Below are positions 1 to 8,973 of a DNA stretch of 64,000 nucleotides, one piece after another (the first letter of the stretch is position 1; every line of letters begins with the position of its first letter). The DNA is from JAPOXR01 sp965116115. Its GTDB lineage: Bacteria > Pseudomonadota > Alphaproteobacteria > Rhodobacterales > Rhodobacteraceae. Location of the stretch: positions 1,054,001-1,118,000 of the forward strand of contig OZ220486.1 in NCBI GenBank assembly GCA_965116115.1, in the 5' to 3' direction. The notes under the pieces were generated by a model. That model saw only the letters and a list, made by a program, of their open reading frames with translations, was not told the DNA's origin and made no database searches. Position numbers and translations under genes: made by a program.

Positions 1-2
1 CG

Positions 3-65
3 CCGTCGAACAAGGACCTCATAATTCGCCTCATCGTCAATCTTCTGGGCGAATCCAGCGAATGA
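3..65 (+). CDS. C-terminal tail of an unrecognised gene, cut by the window edge
   Basis: An open frame enters from the left edge and ends at TGA 63-65. The visible tail is about 20 residues and ends LLGESSE. It is too short to assign a family. The frame is open from the first base, but this length could occur by chance. Confidence 0.3.
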   Translation, partial: PSNKDLIIRLIVNLLGESSE

Positions 66-172
66 GCCGTCTTCTGTCTGACTCGGATATCGAGGATGCG
101 CCCTCCAGTGGCTTGCCGGAATAGGCTATGCCGTATCGCACGGGCCGGACATAGGCTCGGAGGGTCCGGCAC

Positions 173-2516
173 CTATCAACAATACACACTTAACTTCCAT
201 CATGTTTCCGTGCGAATCATGCGGCCATGCAGATCGGTATGCGTCAAATTTCTTCGGAGACGGTGGAATGGTTCGACAGGGCCTGCAAGAGCGGGGACCT
301 GACGCGGACCGCGCTCGCCCGCGAACTGTGCGAGCGTGAGAGCTGGCGCGGCCGCACCGGCAAGCCGTGCCTCGCGTCGGCGCGCAAGCTCCTGCCGACG
401 CTTGCGGAGAGGCTGGGCGCGCGCCTGCCGGAAGCGAAGGAGACGGGGCTCGACCCGCGGGCGCGTCCTGCGGCGGACTTTCCCGACACCTCTGTCGCGT
501 GCGCGCTTGTCGACCTCGGCGCCCTGTCGCTCGAACTGGTAACGGACGCGGATGACCGCCGCCGCTGGGAGTCGATGATCGAGACGCATCATCCGGAAGG
601 AATGCGCCGCCCGCCGGGCGGCCAGGTCCGGTGCCAGTTCCGTTCTGAACGCTGCGGGGTTCCAGTCGGCATCGGTTTCTCCGCGGCCGGGATCCAGCTC
701 GGCCCCCGCGACGGCTTGATCGGCTGGTCGGCCGACGCCCGCGTCGCTGATATCGGCAAGGTCGTGTGCAACAACCGGTTTCTCCTGCTTCCCGGCGTCC
801 GGGTGAAGGGTCTCGCGTCCCGGGTTCTCCGCTTGGCGGCGGAGCGGATCGCCGGCGACCAGTCAGCCGCCTACGGCGAGCGTCCTGTCCTGGCGCAGAC
901 CTTCACGGGGCCGGAGATGTCCGGTCTGAGCTACAGGGCCGCGGGCTGGCAGCGCTGCCCGGAACTGACTTCGGGGCGCCGTTCGGGCGTGCGCCGCGCG
1001 GTCTGGCTCAAGCCGCTTTCGGAGGGCTGGCGCGAGGTTCTGAGCCGCGGGCCGGAACGGGTTCTCGGCTGGTCCGGATCGCTGTACAGCGAGGGGGGCT
1101 GGTCCGAACGGGAGTACGGGCGCAGCACGCACCCGGACGGCAGGGTCAGGCGCCGGATCGCGCGGACAGTCGCGGCCTGGACCCGGCGGCTCGGCGAAGG
1201 CCTGCCGGCGATCTTTCCGGGACAGGCGGCGGCTTACCGGCTGCTGTCGAACAAGGCGGTGAAGATGGAGCACATACTGAATTCGCATTTCGAGCAGACG
1301 GTCGAGAGGTGCCGCGCCGAGCGGCTCGTGCTGGCTGTTCAGGATACGACCGCGCTGAACTACGACGGCCTGTCGGAGACGTCGGGCCTCGACGACATCG
1401 GCGGCGGCGGCAAGGGAGCATCGGGCATCCTCGCTCATGTCGGCGTCGCGGTGAACGCGGCCGGACGGCCGCTCGGGATGTTCGAGGCGGACGCGGAATT
1501 CCGCCGGGCGGAGGAGAAGGACAGCGTCCGCTGGATCGCCGGTCTCGACCGGGCGCAGGAACTCGCGCGCGCCTGCCCGGATGCCCGCGTGGTCCCGCGT
1601 GGTGACGGTCTGCGACCGGGAGGGCGACTTCCAGCAACTGATCTCGCGCGCCGGGGAGACGGGGGCGGCGCTGCTGGTCCGGGCGAGCCGGGGATCGAAG
1701 CGCCGGGCAGCGCTGCCTTCGGGCGGCGACGAGGATCTATGGGACTTCGTGATGGCAACGGAACCTGCAGTAAGACGGAAAATCGAGGTTCCCGCCTGCG
1801 GCGGCCCGAACCGCAGGAAGGGCCGCACGGCGAAGCTGACGCTGCGCTGCGCGCCGGTCGACCTGCTCCCCCCGAAAGACCGGGCGGGCGAAGCCCCGGT
1901 TCGTATGACCGCCGTTTCCGCCCTTGAGGAAAACCCGCCCCGCCGCCCCTTGAAGGGGAAGAAGAGCGCGCCGCTGCACTGGATGCTGCTGACTACGGAG
2001 GGCGAAGCCGGTCTCGAGACCGCCCGCACCGCTCTGCGCTGGTACGAACTCCGCTGGCGGATCGAACGTTTCTTCCACGCCCTGAAGGTCGGAACGCGGA
2101 TCGAAGACCGCAGACTGAACGACGCCGACGACCTCCGCAAGTGCCTCGCCTTCGACGCGGTCACAGCGTTCCGGGTCTGGGATCTCTCCCTCCTGGCCCG
2201 CGAAAAGCCGGACGACCCGGCCGAATGGCATGTCGCCCGGGAAGACGTCACGGTCCTCTGCGCCCTCGCCGCCCGGCACGGCTTCAAGGTTCCCCGGGCT
2301 CCGCCGGATATGACCGTCAAGGGCTTCGTCGTGCTCACCGGCGGGCTGGCCGGCTTTCATCCATCGAAACGTCAGCCGCTGCCCGGCACGCAGAAGCTGT
2401 GGGAAGGCGTCAGGTTCCTGTCTCAGGCCGTCATCGCTGTCCGGGCTGTGCGGGACTGGGAAGGAGGCTGGCCGGAAGGAGAAGAAGACACGGAGATAAG
2501 TATGTTAGATTGATAG
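173..2516 (+). mobile_element. IS4-family (Tn5-like) insertion sequence, copy 1
   Basis: The element begins CTATCAAC and ends TTGATAG, a 7-bp terminal inverted repeat. It is flanked by a perfect 9-bp direct repeat GTCCGGCAC at 164-172 and 2517-2525, the target-duplication length usual for the Tn5/IS50 side of the family. A second copy at 48338-52158 has the same ends and its own 9-bp duplication. The gene inside copy 1 is frameshifted, so this copy is probably inactive, although its ends are intact. Confidence 0.92.
227..2513 (+). pseudogene. IS4-type transposase with N-terminal DruA/DUF4338-like domain, frameshifted
   Basis: The first part (227 to about 1600) carries a DUF4338/DruA-like domain, with motifs such as GLIGWSADAR, VVCNNRFLLLP and SYRAAGWQ. 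A Tn5-like DDE transposase region follows, with VQDTTALNYDG holding the first Asp. The second part (1581-2513) continues with VTVCDREGDFQQL (second Asp) and YELRWRIERFFHALK, the Y-R-E-K signature with the catalytic Glu. The two frames are separated by a 10-bp tandem duplication, CCCGCGTGGT at 1584-1593 and 1594-1603. Copy 2 has only one such unit and reads through. Removing one unit would restore about 760 codons. The stop codon lies in the terminal repeat. Confidence 0.9.
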
Positions 2517-2525
2517 GTCCGGCAC

Positions 2526-2996
2526 CGGAGCGCGGTAGCTACGATGACGTACTGCTGGCCAGTCGACCCAGAATAGCAGAGGCACCAATTTCGAGTAAGA
2601 GGAAAAGTCAATTTTGCAATCTGTCGAATAAGTCGTTGAATAAACTCCTTACAAACTCGCGCTATTCTTTATGTGTTCTCAGAAGATGAAGCATTGCGTG
2701 TTCGTAAGCCTTGATATCCAGAATTTTGAAATATCATTAAGTGCTATAGATGCTGTTTGCAAACTGGATCAATGATTTTATCTGTTTACGGCAACGCTGA
2801 AAAAGTTCTGGCGTTGTGTCGCTGACGCCCAAATCTTCAAGATAGCCGAGAATCTAAGAAACATTATTGCGCGGAAAATGAAGGCTTGACCTACAGAGTT
2901 GAAGACTGGTAATTGCCTTTGCGCTCGGCAGACAAGTTGTCCCAACCCGGAGATAGCAGCTTTGCCTAAAAACCATTGCCTCGTTTGGAGAGAACA
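2526..2996. other. Gene-free AT-rich stretch upstream of the TIR gene
   Basis: No coding frame with family resemblance or a convincing ribosome site was seen on either strand. Base composition turns AT-rich from about 2580 and stays so through the TIR/membrane cassette, which suggests that this stretch arrived with it. The promoter of the TIR gene must lie here, but no strong -35/-10 pair stands out. Confidence 0.5.
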
Positions 2997-3401
2997 ATGA
3001 AAACACATAATCTTTTCATCAGTCACTCTTGGAGCCATTCCGATTCGTATGAGCGTTTGGTGAAACTTCTAAAATCAAGAGGCTATTTCAGGTTTCGAAA
3101 TCACTCCGTTCCTCGTGACAATCCTATTCACAACGCAAGAACGGTTGGCCGGTTGCGGGAAGCTATCCGGACAAAGATGCGGCCCTGCGGAGTCATTCTC
3201 ATACTGGCTGGCGTGTATGCCACTTACAGCAAATGGATTAACCAGGAAATTGAATTGGCCCAACTTGGGAAAAAGCCTGTCATCGCCATACTTCCACGGG
3301 GAAGTGAAAAAACGTCTGTTCCCGTCAAACAGGCGGCTTCAAAAATTGTACGATGGAACAGCAACAGTATTGTAACCGCAATCAGGACCGTGAGCCGTTG
3401 A
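2997..3401 (+). CDS. TIR-like (DUF1863 / ThsB-type) domain protein
   Basis: The product is 134 residues and is essentially a single TIR-like domain of the MTH538/ThsB type. It opens HNLFISHSWSHSDSYERL, has the NHSVPRDNPIH segment, a strand CGVILILAGVY, the WINQEIELAQ helix and KKPVIAILP, in the order usual for the family. ATG 2997 is chosen because GGAGAG lies a few bases upstream; an in-frame TTG at 2976 lacks this. TIR-like proteins of this type sense phage or make nucleotide signals in Thoeris defence, but no ThsA gene is present here. The gene overlaps the next one, a multi-span membrane protein, so the two are probably one operon. Composition is AT-rich compared with the neighbours. Function as an immune sensor is inferred. 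Confidence 0.82.
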   Translation: MKTHNLFISHSWSHSDSYERLVKLLKSRGYFRFRNHSVPRDNPIHNARTVGRLREAIRTKMRPCGVILILAGVYATYSKWINQEIELAQLGKKPVIAILPRGSEKTSVPVKQAASKIVRWNSNSIVTAIRTVSR

Positions 3402-3856
3402 GCGAATTACCGAAACACGAACTCTTGGAGCTGTACAAGCTCCACGCGGAACTCGCCGACAGAGTCAGCCAAAGGCGTGAAGGAGCCAACCGCCTGTTTG
3501 TCAGCTTACTCGTCGGATTGGTACTGTTACTTGGAATAGTTGTCCGATTCGGACCGGAGGGAGTTTCTGTGGCGATCATTTTGTTATTTGCCGGTATGAT
3601 CGGAGCCGCTCTGTCAGTTTTCTGGTACGCCGTGATCCGTTCTTATCGTCAGCTCAACACCGGTAAGTTCAGGGCGTTGCACCAGCTGGAAAAGGAGTTG
3701 GCATTCTCATTTTTCACAAAAGAGTGGGAGTATCTGGAGAGCGGCGATAAACTCAGCCGCTACTGGAAGCTGACCGTTGTTGAAACGAGTCTTCCCGCTG
3801 TCTTTTTTCTTCTTTCGTTAGTATTTTTGGTGATCGGCGTGTTTCAGCTTTTCTAA
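3353..3856 (+). CDS. RipA/8xMP-like small membrane protein, partner of the TIR gene
   Basis: The product is 167 residues. An N-terminal helical segment (HELLELYKLHAELADRVSQR) is followed by two hydrophobic spans (about residues 49-66 and 73-95). Then come the conserved stretch WYAVIRSYRQLNTGKFRALH, an EWEYLES segment, and a C-terminal membrane span ending GVFQLF. This pattern resembles the small octameric membrane protein family called 8xMP/RipA. ATG 3353 overlaps the TIR gene by 49 bases. TTG 3398, with AGGA about ten bases upstream and overlapping the TIR stop, is an equally good start. Coupling to a TIR gene suggests that it is the membrane effector. A decayed second copy lies at 14937-15345. 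Confidence 0.72.
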   Translation: MEQQQYCNRNQDREPLSELPKHELLELYKLHAELADRVSQRREGANRLFVSLLVGLVLLLGIVVRFGPEGVSVAIILLFAGMIGAALSVFWYAVIRSYRQLNTGKFRALHQLEKELAFSFFTKEWEYLESGDKLSRYWKLTVVETSLPAVFFLLSLVFLVIGVFQLF

Positions 3857-4120
3857 CGCTTACAGTGAGATGCTTTTTCCGTTCTCGGCTGAAGAACGCT
3901 GGGCTGCCTGCTTGAAACCATAGACCGGACCGCTGCGGTGGTCAGTGCCGGCGGTCCGGTGCGCCGAAAAGCTGGCGACTCCAGAGGGCAGACCGATGTC
4001 GGGGCTCAGCTGCAATCAGGCGTGCGCCGCAGCATTGTCAAAGGGCGGGATACAGCCCTGGTAATGGGTTCGCCGATATAGAGCAGGCTTTCCCTTGAAA
4101 GCAGGATCATTTACTGTGTG
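3857..4120. repeat. Decayed copy of the repeat found downstream of the membrane gene and tldD
   Basis: The first 140 or so bases match, with many substitutions, the sequences starting at about 12871 and 15342. Shared words include CAGTGAG, CTTTTTCCGTTC and CGCCGAAAAGCTGGC. At 15342 this tail sits between a membrane-gene relic and tldD. The remainder of the stretch shows no gene. Confidence 0.6.
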
Positions 4121-4210
4121 CGGTCATTGAAATGTCTGTCGGAGGCGCAGGATTCAGGAATGGAGTGCCTTTAAGAATCGGCTGGTCGGAGGTTCAGATC
4201 CGCCGGCGCT
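4121..4210. mobile_element. Relic of an IS66 transposase 3' end
   Basis: The sequence CGGTCATTGAAATG through AGATCCGCCGGCGC aligns with the 3' end and terminal region of the IS66 elements at about 47090-47165 and 58235-58320, with substitutions. It is immediately followed by a fragment of an IS110 left end. Confidence 0.6.
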
Positions 4211-4240
4211 GCTTGAAACGCGTTTAGGACGAGCTGCCGT

Positions 4241-4267
4241 CATATGAATCAAAACAAGGATAATTCT
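4241..4267 (+). repeat. IS110 left-end remnant
   Basis: CATATGAATCAAAACAAGG and the bases after it match the left end of the IS110 elements at 48356 and 29100 (reverse). The remaining element is missing. Unlike the other copies, the preceding dinucleotide is GT and not CT. Confidence 0.6.
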
Positions 4268-4330
4268 TGCTTCCAGCCGTGCGGGCGGATAGCGTCGCCG
4301 CTGGTATGCCGTGCGCCGCCGATCCGGCCG

Positions 4331-4359
4331 TTGACATCCTGTTCCGGCGCTTGGAATTG
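4331..4359 (+). promoter_or_regulatory. Promoter-like leader repeated before each AAA/nuclease paralog
   Basis: A perfect -35 consensus TTGACA at 4331-4336 is followed after 17 bases by GAATTG, a weak -10. The same block precedes the paralogs at 7231 and 8974 almost unchanged, as part of a roughly 100-base conserved leader. Each copy therefore probably brings its own expression signals. The -10 match is poor, so the call is tentative. Confidence 0.35.
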
Positions 4360-4367
4360 AGACACTG

Positions 4368-5930
4368 ATGACCCGACTCCTGCTGCCGATCGGAATCCAA
4401 GATTTCCAGACGATACGGAGCGAGGGGTACTACTATGTCGACAAGACGCCTCTCATCAGGCAGCTGACAGCCGGGGGACGTCACTATTTCCTGTCTCGTC
4501 CGCGCCGGTTCGGCAAGAGCCTGCTGCTCGACACATTGAAATCCCTGTTCGAGTGCCGCGAATCCCTTTTCCGCGGACTGGACATCCACCCGCACTGGGA
4601 CTGGTCTTCACCGGACCCTGTGGTGCGGCTGAGTTTCGGCGGAAAATACATCGAGCCAGGTGATCTTGAGCGCAGCATACTCAACCAGCTGACGATCATC
4701 GAACGCAACGCTGGTCTCCCGCCCTCTTCCTGTGAAACCGGTCCGGAACGTCTGCAGGATTTGCTTGACCGCCTGCACGCCGCCGCAGGTCGGCGTGTCG
4801 TGGTTCTGGTGGACGAGTACGACAAGCCGATCCTCGATATGATCGAGGATCCGGAGCGCGCGGCGGCTAACCGGGACTATCTGCGCGGCTTCTACGGCGT
4901 CATCAAGGACAGCGCCGAGCATATCCGCTTCGTCTTCGTCACCGGCGTGAGCATGTTCTCTAAGGTCAGCCTGTTCTCGGGTCTGAACAATCTCGAGGAT
5001 ATCAGCCTTGATCCGCGCTACGCCGCGGTCTGCGGCTACAGGGAGGAGGATCTGGACCGGGTCTTCAGCCCCGAACTGGCCGGTCTCGACCGCGACGAGA
5101 TCCGCGCCTGGTACAACGGCTACTGCTGGCGGGGAGATGAGCGGGTCTACAATCCTTTTGACGTTCTTCTGCTCCTGAAGAAGCGCGAGTTCCGGCCTTA
5201 CTGGTTCGAGACCGGGTCTCCGGAATTTCTGTTCAAGATGCTGTCGAAGAAATCCGTGAGCCCGATGGAACTGGAGAACCGTACGGCGGACATGTCGCTC
5301 GTCTCCAAATTCGATGTGGACGACATCAGCATCGACGCGCTTCTCTTCCAGACGGGGTATCTGACCATCGCGGAAGAGCGGAAACAGGGTCACAGAACTT
5401 TATACCGGCTGGACTATCCCAATCGTGAGGTCCGGCTGAGCCTTAACGACGAACTGCTCGTCTGGCTGGTGAGGAACGGCAGCAAGCCTCTGGATCAAGG
5501 CATGGAGCTCCGTGCTTTGCTGGAAGCGGAGGATTTCGAGGGTTTCGGGGCTATGCTGCGTTCCTGGCTGTCGGGTATCCCCTACCGCTGGCACGACAAG
5601 GGCAGTCTGGCGCGTCACGAGGCGTGGTACGCGAGCCTTCTTTACATGTGCCTGCGCTCGGCCGGCGCGGATCTGGGCGTGGAGGAGGCCTCGAGCCGCG
5701 GGCGGGCGGATATGACGGTGCGTTTGGGCGGGCAGGTGTTCATTCTGGAATTCAAGATGGCGGAGGGAGCGGGCGGCGCGGAAGCCGCTCTCGACGCCGC
5801 GGTCAGGCAGATGCGCGACCGGGGCTACGGGGAGAAATACCGGGCGCCCGGCCGGCGGGTACATCTGATCGGCGTGGCCTGCGGGCGCGGGGAGCGCAAC
5901 ATCACCGGAATCCGCGCCGAGCCTCTGTGA
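4368..5930 (+). CDS. AAA-ATPase-like / PD-(D/E)XK nuclease family protein, paralog 1
   Basis: The product is 520 residues. An N-terminal AAA-ATPase_like domain (PF09820 type) has the P-loop SRPRRFGKSLLLD at about residues 43-55 and a Walker B VVVLVDEYDKP at 144-154. The C-terminus is a PD-(D/E)XK nuclease-like domain (PF08011 type) with D448 in GRADM and E461-F-K463 in ILEFKM. It belongs to the large DUF1703-type family, whose members are often multicopy and of unknown function. Two near-identical paralogs follow at 7231 and 8974. Residues about 93-137, between the two ATP motifs, differ strongly among the three, whereas the flanks are almost the same. ATG 4368 is the shared start of all three copies. 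No function beyond an ATP-dependent nucleic-acid role is claimed. Confidence 0.88.
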   Translation: MTRLLLPIGIQDFQTIRSEGYYYVDKTPLIRQLTAGGRHYFLSRPRRFGKSLLLDTLKSLFECRESLFRGLDIHPHWDWSSPDPVVRLSFGGKYIEPGDLERSILNQLTIIERNAGLPPSSCETGPERLQDLLDRLHAAAGRRVVVLVDEYDKPILDMIEDPERAAANRDYLRGFYGVIKDSAEHIRFVFVTGVSMFSKVSLFSGLNNLEDISLDPRYAAVCGYREEDLDRVFSPELAGLDRDEIRAWYNGYCWRGDERVYNPFDVLLLLKKREFRPYWFETGSPEFLFKMLSKKSVSPMELENRTADMSLVSKFDVDDISIDALLFQTGYLTIAEERKQGHRTLYRLDYPNREVRLSLNDELLVWLVRNGSKPLDQGMELRALLEAEDFEGFGAMLRSWLSGIPYRWHDKGSLARHEAWYASLLYMCLRSAGADLGVEEASSRGRADMTVRLGGQVFILEFKMAEGAGGAEAALDAAVRQMRDRGYGEKYRAPGRRVHLIGVACGRGERNITGIRAEPL

Positions 5931-6035
5931 TGAGCGGACTCGGAAGGGTCGCTTACGCTGCCGGCCTTGTCCGTGCCGCCTTTGAGGTGGCCGGCGATCC
6001 CACGGCTAGCAGTCTGTTCTCATGTTTTCAACTGC

Positions 6036-6960
6036 ACCACTGATCCCCGGCGCAGCAACGCTGCGCGGCACGACCTTTACGAAATGCTCATGATCGCTCT
6101 TCTGACCGTCATTTCAGGAGGCGAAATATGCACCGAATACAGTCGAATACGGCAAAATCGAGAAATTCCTGCTTGAGTTCGTGGATCTGAAACACGGCAC
6201 GCCGAGCTGCGACGTCTTTTCCGACCTGTTCAACAGTCTGAATCCAGTCGAGCTCGGCGTCGTTCTCTCGCGCCTTGCCCAGAGCTGGGCGGAGGGCTTG
6301 GGGGTCGAATACGGGGACGGCGTCATCGCCGTTGACGGCAAGACCCTGCGCTGGTCATTCGCCGACGCTTCGAAGCGGAATCCTTTGCATCTCGTGCATG
6401 CTCTCGCCTCTGAGACGCGGCCGGCTCCCGTGCAGACCTCGGTCGACGGGAAGTCGAACGAGATCACGGCGATCCCCGCGCTTCTGAAGCTCCTCGACAT
6501 CCGGGGCGGACGTCAGCGGCGGACGCGATGCACGCGCAGCGGGCGATATCGGAGGCCGTGAAGGACGGCGGGGGCGGGTATATTCTCGCCTTGAAGGGCA
6601 ATCCGCACAAGGATGTGAAACGATAACGATATATGGAGGGCCCTGATAGCATTGAAAAAATTCAGTTTTCCGAGATGCACAAGGAGAAAAGGCACGGCAG
6701 GATCGAAACCCGCTGGGCCGCGGTCTGCCATGACATCGACCAGTTGAAAGACTGTCAATGGCCGGGTCTCGCCGCTGTCGGATCGGTCTCTTCGACCTGG
6801 GAAACCAAGGGAAAGCGCAGCGCCGAAACCCGGTATTTCATTATGAGCGAGAAACGGGATCCGGAGCGTCCTCGAAATTTCCGGCTCCGGGCGGCGGCTC
6901 GATCTGTCCCCCCCCCCGCCGCTGAAGCCAGCCTGCGAGTCGCTTGGAAGAGGCGGAGCT
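6036..6960 (+). pseudogene. ISAs1-family transposase relic
   Basis: Pieces of an ISAs1 transposase lie in successive frames. HDLYEMLMIALLTVISGGE is at about 6070-6125. NPVELGVVLSRLAQSWAE, then GVIAVDGKTLRWSFADASKR and VDGKSNEITAIPALLKLLDI lie in 6181-6510. GGGYILALKGNPHKDVK is at about 6565-6620, and a C-terminal piece IETRWAAVCHDIDQL with WETKGKRSAETRYF ends near 6870. At least three frame breaks make it non-functional. It sits between nuclease paralogs 1 and 2, so it either entered after the duplication or was carried with it. A 10-base C run lies near 6908. Confidence 0.85.
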
Positions 6961-7230
6961 GAACTTTCCGGCGGACGGCCGACACCGGCCCGCGGCTGAA
7001 TCCCGCCGGATTTCCGCCCTTCTAACGACGGGCGGCCCTTAGCAACGCAGTTGCCGGGTGCTTGCCGCATCTGCTACAGCTTGATTCTGACAGAGAGCCG
7101 TCGGCTGATCCCGGTGATGCATTTCATGTTTTTACGGGCGCTTGTTTCCAGCCGTGCGGGTGGATATCATGTCGTGCGCAGCCGGACCGGCCGTTGACAT
7201 CCTGTTCCGGCGCTTGGAATTGAGATACCG

Positions 7231-8793
7231 ATGACCCGACTCCTGCTGCCGATCGGAATCCAAGATTTCCAGACGATACGGAGCGAAGGGCACTACTATG
7301 TCGACAAGACGCCTTTTATCAGGCAACTGACAGCCGGGGGACGTCACTATTTCCTGTCGCGTCCGCGCCGGTTCGGCAAGAGCCTGCTGCTCGACACATT
7401 GAAGTCTCTGTTCGAGCGCCGCGAATCCCTGTTCCGTGGACTGGACATCCACCCTCACTGGAACTGGACGTCGCCGGATCCTGTGGTGCGGCTGAGCTTC
7501 GGCGGGAAATACACTGATCCCGGGGATATTGAGCGCAGCGTTCTCAATCAGATGGCGATCATTGAACACGGAGCCGGTCTCGGCAAGTCGCCGGCTGCCA
7601 CGGGTCCTGAACGTCTGCAGAATCTCATCTACCGCCTGAGTCATGCTTCCGGTCGGCGGGTGGTGGTTCTGGTTGACGAGTACGACAAGCCGATCCTTGA
7701 CATGATCGAGGATCCTGAGCGCGCGGCGGCCAACCGGGATTATCTGCGCGGCTTCTACGGCGTCATCAAGGACAGCGCCGAATATGTCCGTTTCGTTTTC
7801 GTCACCGGCGTGAGCATGTTCTCCAAGGTCAGCCTGTTCTCGGGTCTGAACAATCTCGAGGATATCAGCCTTGACCCGCGCTACGCCGCGGTCTGCGGCT
7901 ACAGGGAGGAGGATCTGGACCGTGTCTTCGGCCCCGAACTGGCCGGTCTCGACCGCGACGAGATCCGCGCCTGGTACAACGGCTACTGCTGGCGGGGAGA
8001 TGAGCGGGTCTACAATCCTTTTGACGTTCTTCTGCTCCTGAAGAAGCGCGAGTTCCAGCCCTACTGGTTCGAGACCGGGTCTCCGGAATTTCTGTTCAAG
8101 ATGCTGTCGAAGAAATCCGTGAGCCCGATGGAGCTGGAGAACCGGACGGCGGATATGTCGCTCGTCTCCAAATTCGATGTGAACGACATCAACATCGACG
8201 CGCTGCTTTTCCAGACGGGGTATCTGACCATCGCGGAAGAGCGGAAACAGGGTCACAGAACTTTATACCGGCTGGACTATCCCAATCGCGAGGTCCGGCT
8301 CAGCCTTAACGACGAGCTGCTCGTCTGGCTGGTGAAGAACGGAAGCGAGCCGCTGGATCAAGGCTTGGAACTCCGTGCTTTGCTGGAAGCGGAGGATTTC
8401 GATGGTTTCGGGGGCATGCTGCGTTCCTGGCTGTCGGGGATCCCCTACCGTTGGCACGACAAAGGTGATCTCGCGCGTTACGAGGCGTGGTACGCGAGCC
8501 TTCTTTATATGTCCCTGCGCTCGGCCGGCGCCGATCTGAGCGTGGAGGACGCGTCGAGCCGCGGGCGGGCGGACATGACGGTGCGTCTGGGCGGGCAGGT
8601 GTTCGTGGTGGAATTCAAGATGGCGGAGGGGGCGGGCGGCGCGGAAGCCGCTCTTGACGCCGCGGTCAGGCAGATGCGCGACCGGGGCTACGCAGAAAAA
8701 TACCGTGCGCCCGGCCGGCGAGTATACCTGATCGGCGTGGCCTGCGGGCGCGGGGAGCGCAATATCACCGGAGTGCGCGCCGAACCCCTGTGA
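7231..8793 (+). CDS. AAA-ATPase-like / PD-(D/E)XK nuclease family protein, paralog 2
   Basis: This 520-residue product has the same domain order as paralog 1: P-loop RPRRFGKSLLLD, Walker B VVVLVDEYDKP, and C-terminal GRADM with VVEFKM. The variable block between the ATP motifs reads KYTDPGDIERSVLNQMA, then IIEHGAGLGKSPAATG, unlike the other two copies. The 100-base leader and the roughly 80 bases after the stop are also duplicated, so the repeat unit is about 1.75 kb. A long open frame on the opposite strand is a shadow of the codon bias. Confidence 0.88.
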   Translation: MTRLLLPIGIQDFQTIRSEGHYYVDKTPFIRQLTAGGRHYFLSRPRRFGKSLLLDTLKSLFERRESLFRGLDIHPHWNWTSPDPVVRLSFGGKYTDPGDIERSVLNQMAIIEHGAGLGKSPAATGPERLQNLIYRLSHASGRRVVVLVDEYDKPILDMIEDPERAAANRDYLRGFYGVIKDSAEYVRFVFVTGVSMFSKVSLFSGLNNLEDISLDPRYAAVCGYREEDLDRVFGPELAGLDRDEIRAWYNGYCWRGDERVYNPFDVLLLLKKREFQPYWFETGSPEFLFKMLSKKSVSPMELENRTADMSLVSKFDVNDINIDALLFQTGYLTIAEERKQGHRTLYRLDYPNREVRLSLNDELLVWLVKNGSEPLDQGLELRALLEAEDFDGFGGMLRSWLSGIPYRWHDKGDLARYEAWYASLLYMSLRSAGADLSVEDASSRGRADMTVRLGGQVFVVEFKMAEGAGGAEAALDAAVRQMRDRGYAEKYRAPGRRVYLIGVACGRGERNITGVRAEPL

Positions 8794-8973
8794 TGAGTCG
8801 GCTCGGAAGGGTCGCTTGCGCTGCCCGCCTTGTCCGTGCCGCCTTTGAGGTTGCCGGCGATCCGGCGGCTGGCAGTCTGTTAGCTTGTTTTCAGACGTGC
8901 GGGCGGATATTATGACGTGCGCAGCCGGTCCGGCCGTTGACATCCTGTTCCGGCGCTTGGAATTGAGGTGCCG

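Noticed and set aside
227..2513. Druantia defence system, suggested by the DruA-like domain
   Set aside because: The domain is fused to a DDE transposase inside an element with terminal repeats and target duplication. No druB-druE or helicase-type partner is nearby.
2997..3856. Canonical Thoeris system
   Set aside because: No ThsA (SIR2/SLOG or macro-TM type) gene is within several kilobases. The partner is a different membrane family, so a Thoeris name would overstate the evidence.
7132..8256. Long open frames opposite the nuclease paralogs and the IS4 genes (for example 863-2338 and 4608-5393, minus strand)
   Set aside because: They lie exactly antisense to genes with clear family motifs and high third-position GC, recur opposite each paralog, and show no family resemblance. 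They are shadows of codon bias.
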